From NCBI GenBank assembly GCA_949126835.1, contig OX421497.1, forward strand, positions 29,826,742 to 29,890,741: a stretch of DNA of 64,000 bases. Direction: 5' to 3'. Below the pieces are notes generated by a model. The model was not told the origin of the DNA and did not search any database. It was given only the letters and a program-made list of their open reading frames with translations. Positions within the stretch are counted from its first letter, which is position 1. Each line of letters opens with the position of its first letter. A program made the translations under genes and the position numbers. Origin of the DNA: Anisus vortex (lineage: Eukaryota > Mollusca > Gastropoda > Planorbidae). Positions 12,801 through 25,800 of this stretch are shown piece after piece.

Positions 12801-15800
12801 TTCGTCAATCCTGGCCAGCATACCGCGGCTGGAGAGAATCCCACAAATGCGGTCAAATTAATGAACAAATAACAAAGAATAGTTCCATTGGCCATCGGAG
12901 CATGGAACATTTGCACTCTGATGGACAGTGCACAGGTCGACCGACCAGAAAGAAGGGCGGTCTTGATTGGCAGGGAACTGGCATGAAACAAACTGGAAAT
13001 TATGGCTCTGAGCGAAAGCCGCCTAGCTGATGAGGGGCAGATTGTCGAATTTGGAGCCGGCTACACATTCTTTTGGAGTGGTCGGAGCGCAGACAAAAGA
13101 CGTGAGTCTGGAGTTGGCTTTGTCATGAGAAATTTCTACCATTCCCTCAAGGCTGTCTACGGCCCAATGTCTTCGGGCCCAGTTCCCCTTCTGGATACAG
13201 TTGGCAGCACACTGATAACAGAACAAGAAAAGATTTTGGCTTGGTGGGAAGAACACTTAACTGTGACCTCAACATGTCCTCTACCATCAGCGAAGAGGCG
13301 ATCAACCGACTGCCAGAGATAGAAATCAATGAGGGAATGGCTGACCCTCCATCGGAGCTGGAAACAAAAAGGCCATTGATCTCCTGTCTAGCGACTCCAT
13401 TGCTTCCAAAATATATTAATCAGGTGGACACAAACTGTTTGAAAAACTCACGGCCATGTTCTGTGAGATGTGGAAACAAAATAAAGTCCCCCAGTACTTC
13501 AAAGCTGCAACCATCATACACCTATACTAGCGCAAGAGCAATCGGCAAGCATGCGACAACCATAGGTGGGATATCGCAGGCAAAATCCTTGCAAGGATAC
13601 TCTTAAACAGACTTATGGCTCATCACGACCCGGGTCTATTGACTGAGAGCCCTGCAGTTTCAGGAAGGAGAGAGGAACCATTGACATGATTTTCACTGCC
13701 CGCCAAATGCAAGAGAAATTCCAAGAACAACATGTACCTCTCTACGCCACTTTTGTAGACCTAACAACGACATTTGACACAGTCAGTCAGCCGCGAAGGA
13801 CTCATGGCCAAATTTGGATGCCCAAACACCTTCATTGAAATGGTCAAGCAACTCCACGACATCATGCTTGTCAGAGTCAAAGACCAGGGCAGCTTTTCAG
13901 AACCCTTCCATTTTACAAACGGCGTAAAGCAGGGATAGTCTTGGCCCCTACACTATTTAGCCTCATGCTCTCAGCCATGCTGATGGATGCCTTCAAAGAC
14001 AGTGATGTAGGGATCAAACTCCGTTACCGCATTGACGGTAAACGGTCAATCTGAGGAGACTGCAGGCCAAATCTAAGATCCACATTGAGACAATACTAGA
14101 CTTTTTTGTTTGCAGATGATTTCGCCCTGATAGCCTCCACGGAGGCAGACATGCAGCGCAGTCTGCACCTTCTCTCAGCGGTATGCACAAACTTCTTTTT
14201 AACTATCTCAACTAAGAAAACCGAAATTATACACCAGCCTGCACCTGGATGTGAGCACATTGAACATTCCATCACTGTAAATGGACTAAAGCTAAATAAT
14301 GTGGATAGGTTCACATACCTCGGCAGTACCCTCTCCCAGTCTGTACATTTAGACGATGAAGTTAATATCAGGATAGCCAGAGCTAGTTCCTTCTTTGGAA
14401 TACTGCGGTCTCATGTATGGAATCGGAGAGGCATCAAGCTGCAAACCAAACTAAAACGTTTATCCAGCTGCCGTTCTTTTGAATTCTTCTCTATGCATGT
14501 GAAACCTGGACCGTAATAGCCGTGACGACAGGAAGCTAAATTACTTCCATATGAGCTGCTTACGACAGCTGACACGGTTCAGGTGGCAGGACAGGGTCCC
14601 GGACGCTGAGGTCCTCGCGCGGACCGGCATGCTTAGTATATACATCCTATTGGGATAAGCCCACCTCAGATGGGCAGGCCATGTTGTGTGCATAACAGAA
14701 GGACGTCTACCCAAAAAGATCTTCTATGGCAAACTAGTCGCAGAAAAGCGCTCGCGAGGAGGGCAAAAGAAGAGGTTCAAAGACACACTTTAATTAATTA
14801 ATTAATTAATTAATTAATTAAAACATAAAATATATACTCTTACAATGTGTGCACGTTAGTCAAATATTTAAACACATGGGGCTCTATGTGAGTCAATTCA
14901 TTTCCATTCAAAGATCTGTTAGAAAAAAAATAGCATTAGATCTAGTTTATTAAAAAAGAAAAGAGATAACATTTAAAACTAATGACAAACTTTATAAAAA
15001 GACTGTTTGAAAATAAAGATCTACACGATTTATTAAATGAAAATTTTAAAGCTTTACTTGGTAGCTTGTTCAATTTTTTTTAAATTGCTAAATAACTTAA
15101 ATTATATAATCTTATATTGATTTAATTGGTAAATAAATCAAATTGTATAAACTTACACTGACATTAAATATTAGTAAATAAATCAAATTCTATTTATCTT
15201 ACATTGCCAATAGTTTGGTCAGTGAATCGAAAACTCCATCTTTCAAAATTGTCAGCTTATTATTGCCTAGGTTTCTGAAATAATAGATGTATACAACGCA
15301 TTAATTTAAAAAAAATAATATTTATTCAATTTGGCTTTGTTTAATTTTGAAACAAGCTGAACATTATTTGTATTTAAATTTCCATGTTTTTAAAATACTT
15401 ACAAATATTTCAACTCTTTGAGATCCTTGAAGATCTCAATATTTAGATCTGTGATTAAATTACCTTGCAAATCTCTACAAGGAAGAAATCAAAATGTTTG
15501 ATTTAAGTCCATTTATACATTGAGAACATTTTAATAATGAAAAAGTAATGTATTTGTTTTGTTTATATCATAACAATATGCTACAAACGCGCCTTCTATA
15601 CACATGTTTACTGCGTCCAACACACAACAGGTATGTGTGGTTTGAGATCGGTTTTGCATTTGAGTTATGAGGTAGGGCGGCAGCGCGTTCGTTTGTAGTA
15701 CCGAATTGTTATCTTTTCTTATATAAGACAGACACTCCTTCTATAAAAAAAAAATATTGCGTCCTACGCTGTTCCGTAGTCCGAGTCTTGTCTTGCATTT

Positions 15801-18800
15801 TTATCAGTGTTTTAGATGATGCTTAATTACTGGTTTTACCTGATTTCCTCAAGCAACCCGTTCTAAGCCCGAATGCCACTCGCGAAGAAAGAGTACTTAG
15901 ATGCATTTGTTTCCTGCATACAGAAGTTTAATGCCTTATGTATTATTACTTTTTTATTCTTTGTTCGTCTGTTCTTTAGTTTTCTAGGTTTACTCTTGTT
16001 AGTTAGGCTATATCTAATAATATTAAGAAAAAATTGGGGGTATATTTGTGGGATTGTTTGTTTGTTTGTTCTCAAAAACGGGCCCTACGATTTTCTCGAA
16101 AACTGTCCTATTGATGTATTCTGGTGAGAAAATGCGTTTTAGATCAATCTCATTTCATTTGAACCTCTGCTTGACCCTAAATTTTTGGAAAAACCATTGA
16201 CCATTTCTAAAAATAGCTTTTACATTGGGCTAAAAGAAAAATAAACATGTCATTGGATTCCCCATCTAGCGCGATCACGTTCATTACAACTCTTTTGAAG
16301 TCATAGTCGAGACGACTTTTATTTACTATCAGCGTTTTGGTAATTCCCGTTTTAAAGCATTAAAATCTTTACCATTTTCCGATTCGCCGCGCAATTAATT
16401 ATAATCAGCGTGAAAATGTGTCATCAATTTAAAAAAAAAGAAAGATATAGTTTGATAGTTTATATAATTCAAAGAGTCCATGTTGATTAGGCTCTTACCA
16501 ATACGTTAAACAATTAGGGTACTATTAAAGCTATGGAATACATTAAAATATATATCGTTAATTGCATAGTTGTGACGGTAAGTATTTTATACAGTCTTTA
16601 AAGTTATAACATTTACAACTTTATGAAAATGCCTGGCGGACGAAAACAGAAAAATCCTATTTTAAACTAAAAAAAGTTAAAGGCACGGACTGATGATAGT
16701 GCAGAAGAATACTAATTTTAAAAGTATTTCTTGCATGTCTTCAGATATAAATGATTCAGTAGATACAACTTTAAGGCCAGACAGAGCAGCCAAGCTCAGG
16801 TGCATGAATATAATTTCAAAATTTATTAACAAAGAAATAGCAGAAACACGCGATCAACAATTAAAGAATAAAGAAATTTGTAGATTACAGCAGCTAGAAG
16901 ACAGAAGACAGAAATAAGTTTGGATTGTCAAAGAAAGTGTATGACAAAACAACTAGAGGAGGAAACTGCAAAAGAACGAGAAAGACGATTAGAAGAAAAA
17001 TAGAAAGCTAAGGACAAACAAACTAGATTAGGAAACTGCAGATGTAAGAGAAAAGACCATTAGACAATCTGAGACGTCAATAGGCAGAGCAATTTAAAAA
17101 AAAACACGACAGAAAGCCATATCGATAGAGACCATTGATCAACGTGAACAACTCTTGGAAGAGCAAAGTCGCCGTAATGTAAGGCAACAATTATTTTTTA
17201 AACAAAATCTATTGCCAATCTACATTTGCGCAATCAATTCTGACGTTACCTACACAAGTTTGTGACCTTTCAACATTGCATGTATTCACTGTCATGCTTT
17301 TCATTTCCCCGAAGAACGGGTGTCGAACAGAATCAACCGCGACTCTTATGGTGACTGCTGTTAATATGGTCAAGTAAACATAGAGCCATCAGTGTTTCCA
17401 AATGAGTTGGCCTGTCTCTTTCTTAAAACGTCGTTTGCTCGCAGAAGAATTCCACAAGAGGATCTGGAACTTGAATTCATGTTTCGCACTGGCTTCGCAA
17501 AAGGTAGATGACGACCGGACAATAGTCACTGAGTCAACAGCTACATAGCAGCAGGACAAGTCTACTATAAGATGGATATTGCAGTACGTCCAAGACAAAA
17601 TGTTAAGTGTGAATTTGAAAGTCCACAATACGTACAGATGTACTTCTTAGATTACGGTGACGCCGTCACTGAGAGACTTAAATATCCACTCAATCATGAA
17701 ATCATGATCATTCATTTTATTTTATAGAGTACATTTTACTATTATAATGTATTTATGATATTGACGTACATCAAACTATATATTCTGTATATGGTTTAAT
17801 TTGTATTTACTTTATATTCACATATTGTTGAAGCCTGTCTGTAGGCCTACAATTTATATGTAAATATATTGTAGCAAATCATATTGTAATGGAAAAGAAG
17901 ACATGATAACAAAATAAATTTTTAGGCCAACACCTGATTAAATATGCCCCCCCTGTAAATAGTAAATTATATACATGTATTTTTTTTTACAATTTCTCTA
18001 TTGTTTTAAAGATCTTTGATGTTAAAGAAATTAAATGCATCATACATTCTAACAATATTAGTATTAATATGATAATGCATGACATTTCTATTACTAATTT
18101 CAGACTAAACAGACCGATCTCAGATCGGCCACCCCGATATTTTGCTAGTAATGTACCTTGCAGCTCTTTCAAAAGTGTGTTCTATTATTTATTTTTTTAT
18201 TTAGTTGATGGGTCCAATACAGATGCTGCATGTTCTAGTATATGCCTAACTAATGTGAGACAGCATTTTAGTTTTATATTCTTATTACATTTGTAAAAAA
18301 TTCCTTTTTATGAAACCTGATGTTTTGTTACATTTTAAAATTATTTCATGTACATGTGGGTTCCAAGATAATTTATAATTTATTATTACTCATAAGTACT
18401 TTGGATTGTTAGTTTTGGTTAGGTCTTGCCATGAATGAAGTAGTTTGTAATTTTTTGTTTCCCATTTAAGGCCTATTGGATTTTTGTTGGTAGTCATCTA
18501 AGTCTTTTTTTAAGAGTTCACTATCTTTTTCTGTCTTTTTGTTCTATAAATTTTACAATCAACTGCAAAAAAATGTTAATTGTGTTCCTGTGTTGACGCT
18601 ATTGGGTAAGTCATTAATACAAATTAGAAACAATAGGGACCTAGAACAGTTCCTTGTGTAACTCCTGAGTTTACAGTTATTGTCGATGATTAAGAGCCAT
18701 TAATTATCACATTTTGTTATCTACTCATTAGAAAGTATTGGATCCATGATATAAAGGACTAGTAACGCCCAAAAAAGTTTTGTTGTAAGCTAGTATGGTG

Positions 18801-19071
18801 AACTTTATCGAATGCTTTGGGCTGGTAAGGGCTAGGATTTGTTACAGAGACTGCAGTGTGTCTACCCAGCTCTGATGTGTACCTGACATTAGTTAGGGGT
18901 AAAGTAAAAGCGGTTGGGCGTTGTGCTGGCCACTCAAGCTCCTATTGTTTTGATTAGGATTGTAAATGGAGGTTACGTTTTGAATATAAGATACAAATGT
19001 AAACAAGTAGACAAATTTTTTTTTAAAATATTAAAGTAAGTTTCCAAAGGCAAAAAATAAATCCTAATTAA

Positions 19072-19122
<51 letters not shown>

Positions 19123-19756
19123 TACGCCTAAATTTATACAAATGTTAGCCTGCATTCACTACAATAAAAGTTTGCCTGCATTCAATACAATAAACGTTTG
19201 CTTGCATTAATCGCAATATGTTTTCTGCGTTCACTAAAATGTATGTTAGCCTGCATTCCATAATGCATATGTTTTCCTGCCTTTACCACACTATATGTTT
19301 AACAGCAACCACTACAAAATATGTTTGCCAGCATTTAACACGACATGTGCATGCTAGCATTCACTGCAACATATTTTCCCCATTAATAGCTACTCTAAAT
19401 TTTTGCCACTCATCGTATTAAAATTACAGCAGCCGCCGCTATTTGTATAAAGTGACAAAAAAATGCATAAATATACACATAGAACACTGCTTTAATTTTA
19501 AGCCCCAGGGGAAGGAAAATGTTTCCTGTCCCTTGATAAATTCGACACTCGAAATTCTGGTTTAATTCTTGCTTGGAATAAAAAAGCTTGTATTTTATGC
19601 CCAAAATGTGATAACTGATAAAAAAAATGGCAGCTATATTTATGTCTAGGAGCGCCACGAGAATACAGTAAATCGTTGAATAAATTATTTAAAAAAGTGA
19701 AATATAAGTTATTTTACACTATTCTGTAGAGATAACTTGTTTGATTTATATAACGA

Positions 19757-19789
<33 letters not shown>

Positions 19790-22778
19790 ATATATTTGAC
19801 TCACAATAATGACAGTCTGTACATCCCGGTAAGGCTTCCAACCTCAATCTTAACAATTTGGTTAAAACCTAAGTAGCTAAAGAAATAAGATCACATGTTT
19901 TAAATTCAATAAAAAAATTTACACAGCAATAAATAATAAGTTTAAACAAAGACTATAATAAGATGGACCGCTTGCTTTAACATTTCTTCTATTTGATGAC
20001 TCAAATATCTTCTTTTCGGAATTCCCGATTCCATTTTCTACTGTGCACTTCCATGTTATTTAATCTTCTCAATGAAAAATTAAAATTTAAATAGAAAGTT
20101 GTATAAAATGGATACGTTTAGACAAACGTAGGAGCGTGAAAGTAATTAAGAGGGCGTTATTTTAACCCGATTACAATTATTTTTTTAAAAATACTTTCCT
20201 ACATGTTTTCAGAAAATAATAATAATATTTTTTTAATTATTTAATTGATAGCTTTCTGTTCATTGTAGTTTATGAAATTTTTATCTGTAGCTTATACAGG
20301 CCTATTTAATTCCCCCCCCCCCCGGGCAAAGCCGGGGAATTTAGCTTGTAGATATATAAATACAATAAAAGAGAGGTAGATGAATATGTAGATATATAGA
20401 CATACAGATACAGAGATAGATGCAAAGACTGATAGATAGGTATAGAGACAGTCAGACTGACAGATAGAGAGCCTTACAGATATACACATATATAGATGGA
20501 TGGAAATATAATTAGATAGACAGATATTCTACTCACAGACTCTCCAAATTGCTAGCGCTTCGGAAGGTGTCATTTTGAAGACAATAAATTCTGTTTTGGT
20601 TTAGATTTCTGTAAGTACAATTCATTTAATTCATTTTTTGACAATGCATCTACCAAGAACATTATACATTTCTTTAAGCGTTTAGCATATATATTCTACT
20701 GTACTTTAAGCGTTTAGCATATAGGTTTTACTTTACTTCAAGCGTTTAGCATTTATATTATAAAGGCACTAGCAGCGTTAAGCAAAAAGATTGTACAGCA
20801 TTTTAAGTGTTCAATATAAATACAACAAGCTAAAATGGATTCATTTAAAAGTTTTTCTACAAAAAAGTTTAGCATACATAAACACACACTGATCCTACTT
20901 CTACACAATGTTAGACTCTATACCATAGGTTATCAACCTTTTTTGGCTCACCGCCCCCTTTTACAATTTTTTTCCGCTCACCGCCCCCCCCCCAGTCTAA
21001 TTTTAGCGCCCAATTCCCCCCCCCTCTGTACAATAGTTTCCGCAATTTTTTTAGGCGGACTAGACTTTTTGTATGATTTATTATATTTAAACAAACTGAA
21101 AAGGAAACATATTGTAAGAATTAGTAGATAAAAAAATTACCTAAACACGTGTCTTAAATAAATCAATATTAATGTGAATCGTTTGCCTTGTGTGTTTCTA
21201 GTAGTTTGTCTATATGTGTTTCAATTATTGTTGCAAAAGTCTTAGTTCTCCACGCTTATGTATATAAAGAAATAGTAATAATCAGTAATATTTGTTACAT
21301 TACAAAACAGAACTTTATTGGCATCACTATTAAATCAAACGTGGAAACATTTGTTAATTAAAGGGAGATAAATAACACGTTAAAAGGGAGAAAATTAATA
21401 CGTTTCATTTGATCTAATATTTTTAATGTTTTTTTTCTTTAAAAAAATTGCTTACATTTATAACTTTGAAATAATCAAACTATAAAAAGTATTTGAACAT
21501 CTTATAAATATTATATGACTTAATGATTTTTATGTATATTTTCAAGCATTACATTATTTACCTAGTTCGTAATATTACTTTGTATCTCTACCACCTAACG
21601 ATAGTTTTCAATCTTGTCCCAAAACATACAAACGCATTAAAGGACATCTCGGTAAAACTAAGATCAAAATAATAATATTAGCATTATTAGCAAATGTTAA
21701 GGCGACAGTCCGTTGAATCAATGAATCAACCATAGGACCAGACGGCCGCTTACCATATTTGCCAAATTCCGACCCCCACTTCATCGAAAAGTCATTGCGA
21801 TTCCTATTTCTTATTAGTTTACTGTTTGGGAATATCAGATATTTAGCAGCACTTGCGTCTACATCATATTTCAACCAATGACTAATGGATGTATATAGCT
21901 GAGGTGTTACAATTATATCAGGTCCGTTGTACCGACCACTTGCCCTTCACCGCCCCCCAATCGCCCCCGGGAATGTCAGCGCAACCCTAAAGCCTCTTAC
22001 CGCCCCCCCCCCCCCCCCCCGTGGTGCGATATCGCCCCCGTTGAGAACCTATGCTCTATACTATACAAAATATATTTTTTTTAAGTAACTCTTACAATAA
22101 GGTCTAAGCAGAATGATTTCCCGGTCACGTGATGTTGAAAATACACTTGTAAACATTAACAATGGCTTACTGTGCTGCTGTTGGGTGCGCCAATTCTACC
22201 GCTAAATTATCATGTAAAGAATCTAAAATCTTTTCATCGATTTCCTTTGAAAGATCAACAAATAGGTGTTGTCATTTAATAATTGTATGTCTATAATCAT
22301 TGTTGCTTCCGTGAGCATCATTTAAAATATCACAATATTCAAGGATATGTGAAAAATTAAATTTTTAATAAGCGTAGGTGCCATAAAGAACAATGTAAAA
22401 TCAGCCATTTTTTTTTGTTGACAAAGCGTCACGTGATCGATTTTCTGTCTCTAAGAAATTGTGCATAGACCTCGTTCTTTCAATAAAGGTGCTATTTGAA
22501 TTTTTTATTTATTTGGAAATGTAGTTGCTTTCAAGTAGTATTGGGTTAAAAAGAACATTTAAATAATTAAATTTCGAAATCTTATAAAAAGCAACAAAAA
22601 AATAAATTTATATATAATGGTATCAGGAAAATATATTTTGTTTACTTACAACGTTGTAAGATTTGGCATCATTTGAAAATCAATGGTGGTTACGTCAATA
22701 AATTTGTTTGCGGTCAAATCTCTGATCGAATTAAAACGTAGAGATTATTTGTAGAAAAAAAAATTGCATAAATAAGCT

Positions 22779-22853
<75 letters not shown>

Positions 22854-25800
22854 GGTTATGAGAAGAATAACCATTGTATACAATTATTTTTTTCTAAATT
22901 AAGTGTTTAAGAAGGGCATCAAGGGTAGGAGCACAATGAATACGGTCCATACTATATATAATATGTTTCTATATTTATAAGAGAATATCGGGGTGACCGA
23001 TCTGAGATCGGTCTATATAGGCCTATGCTAAAATTAATAATAGAAATGTCAAGCACTATCATACTAATACTAATATTGTTATAATATATGATGCATATTT
23101 TTAACATCGTCATCTACGTTAAACGAAGCTAGAACGAAGCTAGAACGAAACATGAATTTACGTTCCTGATCCTCTTGTGGAATTCTTTTGCGAGAAAATG
23201 GCGTTTTAAAAAAGAGTTAGGTCAACTCTTTTGGAAACACTGATACTGATGGCTCTATGTTTACTCGGTCCCCCTTGCCTCTATCCAATGGAAAGCTTGC
23301 ATTTAATAGACAGCTTATTTCTATAAATAATTAATAGTAACCTTCGCGGGCTAACCTAAGCTATCTATTGGCTGTAATTGCAGACATGCCTGCCTATAGA
23401 ATATAATTTTTTTTTCATACAATATGTATATTATTTGCGTAATTTTCATGAAGTCATATCTAATAATATTAAACGAGAAAAAATTGTGGGTATATTTGTT
23501 TGTTTGTTTGTTTGTGTGTTTGTGTCAGCGTTCTCGAAAACGGGCCCTACGATTTTCGCGAAAACTGTCATACTGATGTATTCTGGTGAGAAAATGTGTT
23601 TTAGATCAATCTCACTTCATTTGAACCTCTGCTTGACCCTCAATTTTTGGAAAAACCACTGACCATTTCTAAAAATAGCTATTAAATTGGGCAAAAAGAA
23701 AAAAAAAACATGTCATTGGATTCCCCATCTAGCGCGATCACGTTCAATACAACTCTTTTTACGTCATAGTTGAGACGACTTTTATTTACTATCAGCGTTT
23801 CGGTCATTCCTGTTTTAAAGGAAAAAACAACTAGATTAGGAAACTGCAGATATAAGAGAAAAGACTATTAGACAATCTGAGACGTCACAATTAGCAATTT
23901 ATTTAGCAATTAAAAAATAAAACACTAGACAAAAGAAAAGAAAGGTTGCAACTCAAGGGACAGAAAGCCATATCGATAGAGACCATTGATCAACGTGAAC
24001 AACGCTTGGAAGAGCAAAGTCGCCGTACTGTAAGGCAACAATTATTATTGAAACAAAATCTATTGCCAATCTACATTTGCGCAATCAATTCCGACGTTAC
24101 CTACACAAGTTTGGGACCTTTCAACATAGCATGTATTCACTGTCATGTTTTTCATTTTCCCGAAGAACGGTTGTCGAACAGAATCAACCGCGACTCTTAT
24201 GGTGACTGCTGTTTATCTGATCAAGTAAACATAGAGCCATCAGTGTTTCCAAATGAGTTGGCCTGCCTCTTTTTTAACACGTCATTTGCTCGCAGAAGAA
24301 TTCCACAAGAGGATCAGGAACTTAAATTCATGTATCGCACTGGCTTCGCAAAAGGTAGATGACGATCGGACAATCAATAGTCACGAAGTCTACAGCTTCT
24401 TAGCAGCAGGACAAGACTACTATACGATCGATATTGCAGTACATCCAAGACAAAATGTTAAGGGTGAATTTAAAAGTCCACAATATGTACAGATGTACTT
24501 CTTAGATTCCGGTGACGCCGTCACCGAGCGACTTAAATATCCACTCAATCATGACATCATGATCATTAATTTCATTTTAAAGGGTACATACTACTATTAT
24601 AATGTATTTATTGATATTGACGTACATCAAACTATATATTCTGTATTTGGTTTAATTTTTATATTCACATTTCCCATATTGTTGAAGCCTGTCTGAACAA
24701 TTGATATGTAAATATGCAGCTTCTTATTTGTGGCTGCTTTATTTAAATTTGACTTAAATTTTATTATAATTAATGTTTTTATAATCTGTCTAAGCTTAAA
24801 TTACAATGCATGTTTATTCGTGAACAATCCCCTTGATACACTAACCTACATTATATGATATAGTGGTTCAATTTACTGGCTACATTGATGACCGTTATAA
24901 AGTCATTGATAAGTATGACATGCAATCTTGATTATTTGTAGGAAATCTCATTGGAGATGGATTTTTGTTAAATTAATAACAGCTTATCAACCGGCATTTA
25001 TTAAATGATATCACTAAATAATAATTGTTTTTTTTTGGAAAGCCTTTTAAGCAGATTAAAATATATTTTAGCAAAAGATATTGTAATGAAAAAGAAGACA
25101 TGACTACAAAATAAATTTGTAGGCCTACACCTGATTAAATATGCCCCCTGTAAATAGTAAATTATATACATGTATTTTATTTTTACAATTTCTCTATTGT
25201 TTTAAAGATCTTTGATGTTAAAGAAATTAAATGCATCATACATTCTAAAAATATTAGTATTAGTATGATAATGCATAGCATTTCTATTATTAATTTTAGA
25301 CTATACAGACCAATCTCAGATCGGTCAACCCGATATTTATTTTTATTGTTTTTAACTTGACATATTTTTTAATCATATTTCATATCATATTCTTCGTCCA
25401 TGTCATATTCTTTGTTGTATAATATTCTTTACGTCTTTGTCCTTTTTTATTTAAATTGCCTTATTCTTATTATTGGTTATTCTCATATTATCTTTATTTT
25501 TCTTCTTAATATCAGAGTTCAAGGCTGATATAGTCATACAAACAAGAAAATTTATGGGAAGAAGTGAATGCTGTATGAAAAAAATATTTGAGAAATGGAC
25601 GGGTATTTAGGATTGGACGCATATGGACCAATGGACATATACAGTGGAATGGACAAAGAAGACCAAGATTACACATGGTTCAAAGTGCCTAGGTATGAGT
25701 GTGTTTAGATTAAGGTTTACGTGTAACATACTTACAAATCCGTTACTTTTGTTGAAGTAGCTGTAAAAAATGTCGTCATGGACTTGTGTCGGCATTTTAA

